64,000 nt of DNA from Fibrobacter sp. UWB16 (GCF_900215325.1 NZ_OCMS01000002.1:930001-994000); one strand, 5' to 3'. Counted from the first letter of the stretch, positions 26,106 through 34,732 are shown. The notes: a model not told the origin generated them from the sequence alone. Numbers and translations: made by a program.

Positions 26106-26206
26106 AGACGAGAGACGAAAGAGTGTTTTTTTCGAATTCGAGAAAGCGTCATTGTGAGCCCAAGGTCACTGAGCGTAGTCGAAGTGGGGGCGTGGCAAAC
26201 CACGGC
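26106..26206 (+). repeat. Heptamer tract plus dispersed repeat running into a gene start
   Basis: 26106-26126 is 7-bp periodic (agacgag, agacgaa, agagtgt). From about 26147 the repeat GTCATTGTGAGC, then CACTGAGCGTAGTCGAAGT and a GTGG-caaa-CCAC hairpin follow. The CTGAGCG-AGTCGAAGT core recurs inverted at 35783-35833. The tract lies where the 5' end of the next gene would be. Confidence 0.55.
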
Positions 26207-26515
26207 AGTTTGTTGCTCGTGGTTTTGTTTGCACTCTTTCTTTCTTTCCCGACCTCTGCCTTTGCAAAAATGGACCGTTCGGACAGTTCCTATGTCAGCA
26301 CGTTGAACATGACCGAAGAGCAAAAGGAAAAGGTCTATGGCGTTGATTCCTCAACTCTCGCCAAAGGCCCGACCTTGCAGGAACTTAACGAAGAAAATCC
26401 GACTTACGTCAAGCGTGATTATGACCATAGGCAACAGGTCGTTGTTGGCAGCGTAGTGATGTTCTGCGTTGCCCTTGCGATGGTCCTGATGAACAATTAC
26501 AACCCGAAGAGATAA
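26192..26515 (+). CDS. Small bitopic envelope protein, start overlaps a repeat
   Basis: About 107 residues: a signal-like segment (LLLVVLFALFLSFPTSAFA), a short hydrophilic middle (KMDRSDSSYVSTLNMTEEQKEK) and a second hydrophobic helix (QVVVGSVVMFCVALAMVLM) ending MNNYNPKR. The frame is open back to a GTG at 26123, but that part is translated dispersed repeat. GTG 26192 or TTG 26210 are plausible starts; neither has a clear Shine-Dalgarno. No family recognised. It lies 43 bp upstream of the IMP cyclohydrolase gene on the same strand. Confidence 0.45.
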   Translation: MANHGSLLLVVLFALFLSFPTSAFAKMDRSDSSYVSTLNMTEEQKEKVYGVDSSTLAKGPTLQELNEENPTYVKRDYDHRQQVVVGSVVMFCVALAMVLMNNYNPKR

Positions 26516-26558
26516 GTTTAAACCTACAACAAAGTGCCGCTGGCACGCCGAAATCAAT

Positions 26559-27293
26559 ATGAACTACACAGAAGAAGCAAAACAGAATTTCAACGACCTC
26601 TCCAAGAACCCGTATCCGGGCCGTGGCATCGTGCTTGGCACAAGCGCCGATGGCAAGTCCTACGTGCAGGTTTACTGGATTATGGGCCGCAGCGTGAACA
26701 GCCGCAACCGCGTGTTTGAAATCGAAGCCGACACCGGTTTCATGAAGACCAAGGCTTTCGATGAATCCAAGCTCACGGACCCGCACCTCATCATTTACTA
26801 TCCGGCTCGCCACACGAAAGACGTGCAGATTATCACGAACGGCGACCAGACGGATACGATTTACAATGCCATCAAGCTTGGTGGCACGTTCGAAAGCGCT
26901 CTCCGCACTCGCCAGTACGAAGACGATGCTCCGAACTTCACGCCGCGTATTTCCGGCATCCACTACAAGAATGCTGAACCGGCCATTTACAAGCTCTCCA
27001 TCCTCAAGAGCCGTAACAACAGCGAAGACGCTGGCTGCGAACGCATGACGTTTGAATTCGAAAAGGCTCTCCCGGGTCTTGGTCACTTCATCAGCACGTA
27101 CGAAACGGATGGCAAGCCGATTCCGTCTTTCAACGGTTTTCCGAAGCTCATGCCGATTTTCAATACTGCTGAAGAAACGCTCAAGGCTTACTGGGACGCT
27201 CTCAATGCAGACAACAAGGTCTCTTTGATGGTCAAGTGGATTGATCGCGAAACCTTCGAAGCTAAGACGCTGATTGTGAACAAGAACGTTTAG
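26559..27293 (+). CDS. IMP cyclohydrolase, PurO-like family
   Basis: A 244-residue protein matching the archaeal-type IMP cyclohydrolase family (PurO, PF07826): NPYPGRGIVLGTSADGKSY, YWIMGRSVNSRNRVFE and PALPG-like segments. It would close FAICAR to IMP, the last purine step. In most bacteria this is done by the N-terminal domain of PurH; here the AICAR transformylase at 30521-31573 has no such domain, so this protein is the natural candidate to complete the pathway. No good Shine-Dalgarno precedes ATG 26559. Confidence 0.78.
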   Translation: MNYTEEAKQNFNDLSKNPYPGRGIVLGTSADGKSYVQVYWIMGRSVNSRNRVFEIEADTGFMKTKAFDESKLTDPHLIIYYPARHTKDVQIITNGDQTDTIYNAIKLGGTFESALRTRQYEDDAPNFTPRISGIHYKNAEPAIYKLSILKSRNNSEDAGCERMTFEFEKALPGLGHFISTYETDGKPIPSFNGFPKLMPIFNTAEETLKAYWDALNADNKVSLMVKWIDRETFEAKTLIVNKNV

Positions 27294-27298
27294 TTGAT

Positions 27299-27317
27299 TG
27301 CGCGCCTTGAGCGCGCA
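27299..27317. repeat. Tight hairpin TGCGCGC-cttga-GCGCGCA
   Basis: A 7-bp perfect inverted repeat in the 26-bp gap between two convergent genes; no T-run. Belongs to the window's set of short-loop hairpins. Confidence 0.5.
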
Positions 27318-27319
27318 TC

Positions 27320-28711
27320 TTACTTCTCAATGACCTGCCCCAGAATCTGGTGCAGGCGTTTTTTATTCCCGAATCCATCGGGATTTTCGATGTAGTAGAA
27401 AATCTGCTTGATGAGTGCGCTCGTGTTAAAATCGTACGAGGCGATTCGGAGCAAATAGCTTTCGGCAGAGTTGTCGAATCCGAGCACGTTCGGGTCGGTT
27501 TTGTCGCCCGGCAATGTGCAATCGCCGTCATCGCTTATTTCGTAAAAGAGTCCTGCGACTTCATCGTTCACGCAGACCCAGCAGTTGCAATCTTCGGGCA
27601 CATTCTTGGCGAATTGCAAAAGTTTTTTCTTCACGAGATTACGGGCGTATGATTCGACGGAAAATCTCGAAACTCTCTGTCTTGCGATTTCCTTGTAGTC
27701 CCACGGGCTTGCAAATTCGTCATCGGTAAATGCAATGACTTCTAGCCCCGAATTCATGAGGCCTGTCAAGCGGTCCTTGGACCAGGAACTGTTATGGTAC
27801 GGCGAGAAATAACAGACCTTCTTGAAGCCTTTTTGCAACAGGTATTTGCCGAGCTGCTGGCCTGGAATTTCTCCGAATGTCGAGTTGAAAAACGCCCAGT
27901 TGTTCTTGCTCAAGAATCTCGGCGGGATGTTCTGCAGCGGGTGTTCCCACCACACGGAAACGGGGTATTTTACGCCGTAAAATAGCTGCAAAAGCGCATG
28001 TGGATTCTGCACCAAGAGCGTCGATAGCACCGCGCCAATGGCGTTCGGGTAATCTGTCAGGTGACAGACTTTTCCGCTGCGGTCGATGAGTTTGCCGCTT
28101 TCTTCGTTGATTCCGAGCAGAATGAGCTTGAAATGCTGTTCACCGGCAGTCTGGTAAACGAGACGCAAAAAGTCGAGTTCACGTTCGCTTTCTGCGGTAA
28201 AGCCGCCCCACGAATTGCATCGCGTGACGAACAAAATCTCGCTGAAATTCTTGACCGTCTTTGTCTTGAGCGGGGAGGCGAATGCGTACAAGCGCCCACG
28301 ACGCACGAGAATTCCCTGATTCACTTTGTGGATCAGGAACTTGCGGAGAATCGTCTGCGACACGTTATAGCGGTCGGAAAGTTCCTTCGCAAGCGGCAAA
28401 TTCCTATTCGGGTCGAGGAATCCCTTTTCCCAGTCCGTTGAAAATTCTCGTTCAAGGCGTTCGAGCACGGTTTCGCGATGAACCGTCTTCGAAAGCATTT
28501 GCGCAAGATCATTGGCGTCCGGAGCCTTGCCCCAGAAGAATCCCTTGCCGCGGATGCTGTAAATGAGCCCTTCTTCAGAGAGTTGCTTGAGTACGCCCTG
28601 AATGGTTCCCGACGAGACTCCAAACGTTTTCATCAGCTTGCGTACAGACGGGAGCATTTCCCCGTCTTTCAGCTCTTGCTGCAAAATCGCTTGTTTGATC
28701 TCATCACGCAT
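27320..28711 (-). CDS. GntR-type regulator with second winged-helix and LacI-like sensor domain
   Basis: A 463-residue transcription regulator. Residues 1-70 form a GntR winged helix (GEMLPSVRKLMKTFGVSSGTIQGVLKQLSEEGLIYS). A second winged-helix-like part follows (LPLAKELSDRYNVSQTILRKFL, ~100-140). From about 155 there is a periplasmic-binding-protein-like ligand domain (ILFVTRCNSWGGF, KGFKKVCYFSPYH, CWVCVNDEVAGLFYE). Two consecutive DNA-binding-like modules are unusual. It follows trmFO by 3 bp and so lies at the end of that operon. The ligand is unknown, perhaps a sugar. Confidence 0.72.
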   Translation of the reverse strand: MRDEIKQAILQQELKDGEMLPSVRKLMKTFGVSSGTIQGVLKQLSEEGLIYSIRGKGFFWGKAPDANDLAQMLSKTVHRETVLERLEREFSTDWEKGFLDPNRNLPLAKELSDRYNVSQTILRKFLIHKVNQGILVRRGRLYAFASPLKTKTVKNFSEILFVTRCNSWGGFTAESERELDFLRLVYQTAGEQHFKLILLGINEESGKLIDRSGKVCHLTDYPNAIGAVLSTLLVQNPHALLQLFYGVKYPVSVWWEHPLQNIPPRFLSKNNWAFFNSTFGEIPGQQLGKYLLQKGFKKVCYFSPYHNSSWSKDRLTGLMNSGLEVIAFTDDEFASPWDYKEIARQRVSRFSVESYARNLVKKKLLQFAKNVPEDCNCWVCVNDEVAGLFYEISDDGDCTLPGDKTDPNVLGFDNSAESYLLRIASYDFNTSALIKQIFYYIENPDGFGNKKRLHQILGQVIEK

Positions 28712-28714
28712 ATT

Positions 28715-30046
28715 CTATGCCATGTTACGGGCTGCAATCCATTCGCGAACGGCGCGTTCAGCACGTTCGGCAAGAATCTCTTTCTTGTTCTTTTTCTTCA
28801 AGCCTTCGTGATGGGGGAGGAGGCCGAAGTTGAAATTCATCGGCTGGAAATCCTCGTTCTCTTCGACAAGGCGGTTCATCAAGGAGCCGATGCAGCTTTC
28901 ATCTGGGAGCGGGTCAGAATGCCCGTGCAAAATCGTCTGGGCCATATTCCAAGCGGCGTACCAACCAGTTGCCACAGCTTCGGTATAACCTTCAGAACCC
29001 GTAATCTGGCCAGCAAACCACGTAGGCGGAATGTCCTTGGCGCAATCGAGTTCCGGACGCAAGCGGAGCGTCTTATCAAGGAACTTCGGCGATTCGATGA
29101 ACGTGTTGCGGTGCATGCAGCCGAGGCGTGCAAATTTTGCATTGCGCAGTGCCGGCACCATGGTGAAGATTTCCTTTTGCGTGCCCCACTTGAGGCGCGT
29201 CTGGAAACCGACCATGTTGAACAAAGTCTTCTGCTTGTTTTCGGCACGGAGCTGGATCACGGCATACCACAGATGTCCGTTGTTTCCAAGCCCAAGCCCA
29301 ATCGGGCGCATGGGCCCGTGGCGTAACGTTTCGTAGCCACGACGCGCCATTTCTTCGACCGGCAGGCAACCTTCAAAAAGTTCACGCTTTTCGAACGGGC
29401 GCGGTTCGGTTGCTTCTGCTTCGCAGAGCTTATTCACAAATTCAGTATAAGTTTCTTTATCGAGCGGGCAGTTGATAAAGTCTGCCGTTTCGCCCTTTTC
29501 CCAGCGGTTCATGTAGAACGCATGGTCAAAGTCAATGCTGTCTGTCTCGACGACAGGAGCAATCGCATCAAAGAAGTGCAGACGATTACTGCCAAGACGC
29601 TTAAAAATATCGTCGGCGAGAGCATCACTTGCCAAAGGCCCTGCGGCAACAAGCGTCGGGCAATCGCCTTCAAGGCTTGTCACTTCTTCGCGGTGCAGCG
29701 TGATGTTCGGAAATTCTGCAATCTTCTTTTCGACAAGTTCACTAAAAATGTCGCGGTTCACCGTCAAGGAATCACCTGCTGGCACTGCCGCTTCGCGCGC
29801 GCAATCCAGGAGGAAACTTCCGAGCAGAGTGAGTTCCGCTTTTAAAAGGCCGTGGGCACTGGTAATGCCTAAAGCCTTGAAACTGTTAGAACAGACGAGT
29901 TGGGCGAGGTGTCCATCCCTGTGGGCGGGCGTCTGCCTGTTGGGGCGCATTTCGTACAAATCCACCTGAAAACCACGGCTCGCTAATTGTAAAGCCGCTT
30001 CGCAGCCTGCAAGACCGCCACCAATAACACGTACTCGTTCGTTCAT
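28715..30046 (-). CDS. trmFO: Folate/FAD-dependent tRNA m5U54 methyltransferase
   Basis: A 443-residue TrmFO (formerly Gid), which methylates U54 of tRNA using methylene-tetrahydrofolate and FADH2. FAD-binding VRVIGGGLAGCEAALQLASRG at the N-terminus, LVCSNSFKAL (catalytic cysteine region), PAGDSLTVNRDIFSE, CLPVEEMARRGYETLRHGPMRP and GQITGSEGYTEAVATG are all typical. It starts one base after the upstream hypothetical gene and is followed 3 bp later by the GntR-like gene. Confidence 0.95.
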   Translation of the reverse strand: MNERVRVIGGGLAGCEAALQLASRGFQVDLYEMRPNRQTPAHRDGHLAQLVCSNSFKALGITSAHGLLKAELTLLGSFLLDCAREAAVPAGDSLTVNRDIFSELVEKKIAEFPNITLHREEVTSLEGDCPTLVAAGPLASDALADDIFKRLGSNRLHFFDAIAPVVETDSIDFDHAFYMNRWEKGETADFINCPLDKETYTEFVNKLCEAEATEPRPFEKRELFEGCLPVEEMARRGYETLRHGPMRPIGLGLGNNGHLWYAVIQLRAENKQKTLFNMVGFQTRLKWGTQKEIFTMVPALRNAKFARLGCMHRNTFIESPKFLDKTLRLRPELDCAKDIPPTWFAGQITGSEGYTEAVATGWYAAWNMAQTILHGHSDPLPDESCIGSLMNRLVEENEDFQPMNFNFGLLPHHEGLKKKNKKEILAERAERAVREWIAARNMA

Positions 30047-30047
30047 T

Positions 30048-30503
30048 TTAATTCACCACAATTTTCCGGTAACTCTTCGCGTTTCCGATCCAGAGCTTGA
30101 CCAACAATTCTTCGAGGGATGCCGTACTTACGCATTCCGGGTCCGCATCCTGAATTTCGTCCGAAATAAGATTCGCCTGAGTCAAGTTCAGCATGCCGTA
30201 GTACAAAGCCTCAAGTAACTGAGACAAAAACTCGGGCGAAACCTTAGCAACAGACTCCATGTCGTTCAACGGCGGGAGCTGCGTCTTATCCGGCTGGAAC
30301 TGATCCAGGTTATCCATAGTCCACATGTCGGTCGCCTTGCTCATTTCGGGCGAGGGCGCAATACCGCTAAGCTTGGAACGGTAATCGTTCCATTCCTTGG
30401 CGGTCGTTTTCCCGGCCTTGCGGACAGACTTCAAGAAGGAGAGAACTGCGTAATACAGGTCCTTCTCCCTTTGGTTTGATTCTTTTTGAGATACTGGAAT
30501 CAT
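30048..30503 (-). CDS. Hypothetical protein upstream of trmFO
   Basis: A 151-residue, probably helical soluble protein (YYAVLSFLKSVRKAGKTTAKEWNDYRSKLSG; SPEFLSQLLEALYYGMLNLTQANLISDEI). No family recognised. It has an AAGG Shine-Dalgarno and is immediately upstream of trmFO (1-bp gap), so it is co-transcribed. It starts 17 bp after the AICAR transformylase gene on the same strand, so all four genes from 31573 down to 27320 may be one operon. Confidence 0.6.
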   Translation of the reverse strand: MIPVSQKESNQREKDLYYAVLSFLKSVRKAGKTTAKEWNDYRSKLSGIAPSPEMSKATDMWTMDNLDQFQPDKTQLPPLNDMESVAKVSPEFLSQLLEALYYGMLNLTQANLISDEIQDADPECVSTASLEELLVKLWIGNAKSYRKIVVN

Positions 30504-30520
30504 TCTTACCTTATAATGAA

Positions 30521-31573
30521 TTAGTGGCGGAAGTGGCGCATTCCGGTGAACACCATCGCAATGCCGAACTTGTCTGCAGATTCGATGGAGAGGTCATCCT
30601 TCTTGGAACCACCCGGCTGAACAATGTAACGGACGCCAGCATCATGAGCGGCTTCGACGTTGTCCGGGAACGGGAAGAATGCGTCAGAACCCATAACGAC
30701 TTCGCCGAAGACCTTCTTTTCGAGAGCCTTGAGGCCTGCTTCGTTGATGAGCTTGCCGTTTTCATCGAAGAATTCCTTTGCTTCCGGGAGGCGAGCAACG
30801 TTGTCGCGGACGCGCGGCTGGCAAAGGCGGAGGTTCGAGTCAATGCGGTTCGGCTGACCCGGGCCAAGACCCATCACCTGGAAGTAACCCGGCTTGTATT
30901 CGTAGCACATCACGATAGCGTTAGACTTTGTATGCTTGGTGACGAGCCAAGTGAAGCGGGCGAGGTCTTCCTTGTTCTTCGGGAACTGAGCCTTCGTCAC
31001 GCATTCAAACTTTTCCCAAGTACCGATGTCGCGGTCCTGGACGAGCATACCGCCAATCACGTGCTTGTAAACCTTGCAAGGCGTCGCCTTCTTGATTTCG
31101 CCAACTTCGAGGAGGCGAATGTCCTTGGACTTGTTCTTGAGGAATTCGAGAGCGTCGTCATCGAAAGCCGGAGCGAGCAAAATTTCAACGAACTTGCCCT
31201 TGAGGAATTCGGCAGTCTTCAAATCGACCTTGCGGGTCACTGCAATCACAGAACCGAAAGCGGACACCGGGTCACCAGCCCAAGCGGCTTCGAGAGCTTC
31301 GCGGAGCGTTTCGCCCGTAGCAAGACCGCACGGATTCATGTGCTTCACAATCACGACAGCATTGCCGTCGCTGAATTCGCGAGCCATTTCGAGGGCGGCG
31401 TCAGCATCGACGATGTTGTTGAAAGAAAGTTCCTTGCCCCAAAGCTGCTTGGCAGAAGCGAGGTTTGCTTCGGTGCAGGTCGGGTCGCGGTAGAATACAG
31501 CGGACTGGTGGGAGTTTTCACCGTAGCGCATCGGCTGCGGGTCAACGAATTTCAAAACGAGTTCTTCGGACAT
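30521..31573 (-). CDS. Stand-alone AICAR transformylase (PurH C-terminal domain)
   Basis: A 350-residue protein equal to the C-terminal AICARFT domain of PurH (PF01808), which transfers a formyl group from 10-formyl-THF to AICAR. Motifs: [47 protein letters not shown] (active-site KH-NPCG), [14 protein letters not shown]-like [11 protein letters not shown] and [14 protein letters not shown]. The MGS-like cyclohydrolase half, ~200 residues, is absent; the start is clear (AAAGGAA before ATG 31573) and there is no upstream coding remnant. It is complemented by the PurO-like protein at 26559-27293. Confidence 0.9.
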   Translation of the reverse strand: MSEELVLKFVDPQPMRYGENSHQSAVFYRDPTCTEANLASAKQLWGKELSFNNIVDADAALEMAREFSDGNAVVIVKHMNPCGLATGETLREALEAAWAGDPVSAFGSVIAVTRKVDLKTAEFLKGKFVEILLAPAFDDDALEFLKNKSKDIRLLEVGEIKKATPCKVYKHVIGGMLVQDRDIGTWEKFECVTKAQFPKNKEDLARFTWLVTKHTKSNAIVMCYEYKPGYFQVMGLGPGQPNRIDSNLRLCQPRVRDNVARLPEAKEFFDENGKLINEAGLKALEKKVFGEVVMGSDAFFPFPDNVEAAHDAGVRYIVQPGGSKKDDLSIESADKFGIAMVFTGMRHFRH

Positions 31574-31609
31574 ATCATTTCCTTTGTGGATTTTTCCGAT
31601 GAAAATATA

Positions 31610-31635
31610 GAAAAAAGCCCACGCACGGTGGGCTC
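31610..31635 (-). terminator. Terminator of the NifU-like gene
   Basis: AGCCCAC / GTGGGCT (7-bp stem, 5-base loop) followed on the minus strand by six Ts; it separates the NifU-like gene from the AICAR transformylase gene. Confidence 0.8.
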
Positions 31636-31640
31636 AAAAA

Positions 31641-31682
31641 ACTAATAACCAATGACTATTGACCAACGACTGCTGGCTAACA
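31641..31682. repeat. Heptamer-period tract
   Basis: Six 7-base units: actaata, accaatg, actattg, accaacg, actgctg, gctaaca. It fills the whole space between the terminator and the stop codon of the NifU-like gene. Confidence 0.65.
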
Positions 31683-31683
31683 A

Positions 31684-32505
31684 TTAGAACAAACTAGCAG
31701 GCGGATTGTTGTCGTCCAATCCCGGCAAGTCCGGATTCTGCGGAATGTTGGCGAGCGGGTCTTCCGGTTCAACGATCAGGTTGTAATAGACATTATTCTT
31801 GAGCTCGTCTTCGATGTAGAAGAGCGTGCCGCCCATAGCGCTGCCGCATCCGGCGCATGCGCCTTGATAGCGGATTTGCAAACGGTTGTCGTCCGTCAAG
31901 TCGAGAATCTGCACATCGCCACCATCGCCTTGGAGTGTTCCGCGGACGGTCTGGTGGAGCCATGCTTCAATCTTTTCGATCTTTTGAGCCTTGGTGAGCG
32001 CATTCCATTCGGCATCAGCTTCGGCACGTCCTTCAGCGGTTTGCGTGCGGTACTTGATGCGTTCCATCTTCTCGCGAACGATGATTGCTGTAGCCTTCTT
32101 TTCTGGATAGACGAGCTGAATCTTCGAAATGAGCGTGTTCATCTGCTTTATTTCTACGGCGTCCTCCGGGATAGCTCGCACGTTCGGCGTGTCGCGCAGT
32201 TCTTCTTCGAGGCTTTCGGCGGTAATCTTGCAAGCGTTATCAATCGTCGCCATCTGGATTTTGCGGCAGAACGAATCGGCAAGGGCTGTAAAGAGCGGCC
32301 CGCCGTACGTAAAGAATCTCGTTTCCAGAATCTTGTCGCATTCCGGGTCAATCATCAAGTAGACCTTAAGGCTCGCTTCTTTCACATCGACGAGGGCGAG
32401 GCCTTTTTCATCAGCTTCAATCTGGAAAATAGCCCCGCGGTACTTGGGAGCCTTAGCAATATCTTGTAACTTTTGAGAAAATTTTGCGCTTTGTTCTTCG
32501 TTCAT
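31684..32505 (-). CDS. NifU-like iron-sulfur scaffold protein
   Basis: A 273-residue two-domain protein. The first ~125 residues resemble the IscU/NifU N-terminal domain (VYLMIDPECDKILETRFFTYGGPLFTALADSFCRKIQ, DNACKITAE), keeping some of its cysteines. Residues ~165-250 are the NifU C-terminal scaffold (GGDVQILDLTDDNRLQIRYQGACAGCGSAMGGTLFYIEDEL) with the CxxC that holds a 4Fe-4S cluster. It should carry Fe-S clusters to target proteins. TAAATT lies 7 bases before ATG 32505 with no Shine-Dalgarno (leaderless type). No nifS/iscS is adjacent. Confidence 0.85.
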   Translation of the reverse strand: MNEEQSAKFSQKLQDIAKAPKYRGAIFQIEADEKGLALVDVKEASLKVYLMIDPECDKILETRFFTYGGPLFTALADSFCRKIQMATIDNACKITAESLEEELRDTPNVRAIPEDAVEIKQMNTLISKIQLVYPEKKATAIIVREKMERIKYRTQTAEGRAEADAEWNALTKAQKIEKIEAWLHQTVRGTLQGDGGDVQILDLTDDNRLQIRYQGACAGCGSAMGGTLFYIEDELKNNVYYNLIVEPEDPLANIPQNPDLPGLDDNNPPASLF

Positions 32506-32666
32506 GAGCGCTAATTTAGAAATTTATAACGTTTTTGGGGAGGATTTTTCTAAAACCTTCTAATTTTATAGGTTTGCTCCAGGTTGTAATAATTTTAATT
32601 CAATTTTATTTCATTTTTATGTTTTTTATATTATTTTTATTTTTAAACATTAACAAGGAGTATCCC

Positions 32667-33377
32667 ATGAAAAAGATGTTTCTCGCCACATTAACGGCAC
32701 TTGCATTATGCAGCTACAGCTATGCACAAGATGACGAATACGAAGATGAGGCTCCAAGCCGCGTCGAAAAAGCACCTTCAGTTGTTGAAGATGAGGATGA
32801 AGCTCCTGTCGTTAAAAAAGCTGAATCGAAAAAAGCAGTTAAGAATACAGCATCCTCCGAAAATCCTTTCTTTGGTATCGGTCTTGATGTAACCGGACTG
32901 ATGTCTAGAAATTACGCCATCAATTTCTCCTTCATGCTCAATCCGGACATGATGTTGACTGCTATTTTCGGTTTCCAGCACCAAGGTGAAACAACCGTTT
33001 CGTCTGGAGGAACTGATACTAAAATGCAAGACAACACGACAACGCTTGCCGTGGGTGCCGCGTTCGACTATTTCGTCGCAAGAAAGTTCATTCCGTTTTC
33101 AATTGGCGGGGAATTTGTTTTCAACAGTCTGCCTGATGATGTTGTAATGGGAATGTTCACAGAAAGCAATGCTCGTCTAGACTTTGGCGTGATGGCTGGT
33201 ATACATGGGGCAATTACACCAAATTTGATCTTGTCTGGAAAATTGGGATTTGAATTCAACTACTACTTCGGCGACATCAACGATGTTGACGACTTGGGAG
33301 ATCCGATTACCGGTGACTATGGACACATGGATTTCGGTCTTGCTTACAAGATTAACTTGACTTGGTTTGCGTTCTAG
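32667..33377 (+). CDS. Small outer-membrane beta-barrel protein
   Basis: A 236-residue exported protein: signal peptide MKKMFLATLTALALCSYSYA, an acidic/Lys-rich linker (DDEYEDEAPSRVEKAP, KKAESKKAVK), then about eight amphipathic strands (FFGIGLDVTGLMSRNYAINFSFMLN; ARLDFGVMAGIHGAITPNLILSGKLGFEFNYYFG) ending in LTWFAF with the terminal aromatic of outer-membrane barrels. AAGGAG precedes the ATG. The upstream 150 bp is AT-rich. OmpA/OmpX-like size; function unknown. Confidence 0.68.
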   Translation: MKKMFLATLTALALCSYSYAQDDEYEDEAPSRVEKAPSVVEDEDEAPVVKKAESKKAVKNTASSENPFFGIGLDVTGLMSRNYAINFSFMLNPDMMLTAIFGFQHQGETTVSSGGTDTKMQDNTTTLAVGAAFDYFVARKFIPFSIGGEFVFNSLPDDVVMGMFTESNARLDFGVMAGIHGAITPNLILSGKLGFEFNYYFGDINDVDDLGDPITGDYGHMDFGLAYKINLTWFAF

Positions 33378-33396
33378 TCCACAAAAATATTGAAAA

Positions 33397-33435
33397 CTTA
33401 AAAGGCATCGACTAAACGTCGATGCCTTTTAAGTT
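33397..33435. terminator. Strong bidirectional terminator
   Basis: A perfect 17-bp stem (33397-33413 with 33419-33435, core GGCATCGAC/GTCGATGCC) and loop TAAAC. It serves the barrel gene on the plus strand and glgC on the minus strand. A tight hairpin GCGCTC-ttc-GAGCGC follows at 33459-33473. Confidence 0.88.
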
Positions 33436-33481
33436 AAGCCCATTTTTTATTAAGCTTGGCGCTCTTCGAGCGCGAGCTTTG

Positions 33482-34732
33482 CTAGGCCTTGATAATCGTG
33501 TCCTTGGCAAGGACGACAATACCGGATTCGGTCACGTGGAAGAGTTGCTTGTCGCGTTCCAGGTCGTAACCAATCTGGAAACCGGCCGGAATATGCAAGC
33601 CCTTTTCAACGATAGCGCGGCGTACCTTGGCACCCGGGCCAATCGTCACGTTCGGGAAGAGGATAGATTCTTCGACGAGTGCGTCCTTCTGGATGGTAAC
33701 ACCCGGCGAAAGAATACTCTTCACAACAGTACCGCCACCGATAATGCAGCCTGCAGAAACGATGGAATCGACGGCTGCGCCCTGATGGCTTTCGTTGTCG
33801 CCCGCAAAGAAACGTGCAGGCGGCTGGTTCCAGTTGTACGTACGGATCGGCCAGTAGTTGTTGTAAAGGTCGAACGGCGGATTTTCGGAGCAAAGGTCCA
33901 TGTTTGCTTCGAAGAATGCATCAAGCGTACCCACATCGCGCCAGTAACCCTTCGTAGAAGCCTTTTCGCCACGCACGATGTTCGTGTTGAAGTCGTAAAC
34001 ATACACCGGGTATTCCTTGTACAAGCGCGGAATGATGTGCTTGCCAAAGTCCGTTGCACCGTCGTTTGCGCCCTTCAAGAGTTCGCGCACGAGGAACTTG
34101 CTTGTGAAGAGGTAGTTACCCATGCTGGCGAGGCACCAACCCGGACGGTTCGGCATCTGCTTCGGTTCCTTCGGCTTTTCTTCGAAACCGATCATGCGGT
34201 TGTCCGCGTCAATTTCGATAATACCGAATTCACGAGCTTCTTCGACCGGCACCGGAATAGCAGCAATCGTGAGGAGGGCTGCACGGCTCAGGTGGAAATC
34301 AATCATCTGGTTGATGTCCATCTTGTAAATGTGGTCGCCACCGAAAATAGCCACGAGGTCCGGGCGTTCGTCGGTAATCAAGTTGATGTTTTGGAAAATA
34401 GCATCGGCAGTACCGCGGTACCATTCGTCACCCGTACGCATCTGGGCGGGTACGAGGTCCACATACTGGTCCAAACTTGCATTCAGGCTCCAGGCGGCAG
34501 AAATGTGCTTGTTCAACGAATCGCTCTTGAACTGCGTCAAAACCTTGATCTTGAAAATGCCGGAGTTGATGAAGTTGTTAAGAACAAAGTCGATAATGCG
34601 GTAGGTTCCGCCAAAGTGTACGGCGGGTTTTGCACGGTCGCGGGTGAGGGGCTGTAGACGGCTCCCTTGTCCACCAGCCATGATCATGCAAAGAATATTC
34701 TTTTGATGCTCTCTTGAGTAAGACCAGCTCAT
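33482..34732 (-). CDS. glgC: Glucose-1-phosphate adenylyltransferase
   Basis: A 416-residue enzyme making ADP-glucose for glycogen. MIMAGGQGSRLQPLTRDRAKPAVHFGGTYRIIDF contains the nucleotide-binding and activator-binding motifs. GTADAIFQN, FGGDHIYKMD, FEEKP and the substrate-binding region follow, then a C-terminal left-handed beta-helix (hexapeptide repeats, SAGCIIGGGTVVKSILSPGVTI). ATG 34732 has AGAGGAAT upstream; the longer frame to 34831 is not needed. Fibrobacter stores glycogen, which fits. Confidence 0.95.
   Translation of the reverse strand: MSWSYSREHQKNILCMIMAGGQGSRLQPLTRDRAKPAVHFGGTYRIIDFVLNNFINSGIFKIKVLTQFKSDSLNKHISAAWSLNASLDQYVDLVPAQMRTGDEWYRGTADAIFQNINLITDERPDLVAIFGGDHIYKMDINQMIDFHLSRAALLTIAAIPVPVEEAREFGIIEIDADNRMIGFEEKPKEPKQMPNRPGWCLASMGNYLFTSKFLVRELLKGANDGATDFGKHIIPRLYKEYPVYVYDFNTNIVRGEKASTKGYWRDVGTLDAFFEANMDLCSENPPFDLYNNYWPIRTYNWNQPPARFFAGDNESHQGAAVDSIVSAGCIIGGGTVVKSILSPGVTIQKDALVEESILFPNVTIGPGAKVRRAIVEKGLHIPAGFQIGYDLERDKQLFHVTESGIVVLAKDTIIKA

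Noticed and set aside
31641-31682. Regular repeats as a possible CRISPR remnant
   Set aside because: Units are only 7 bp, degenerate and without spacers; treated as a periodic tract.
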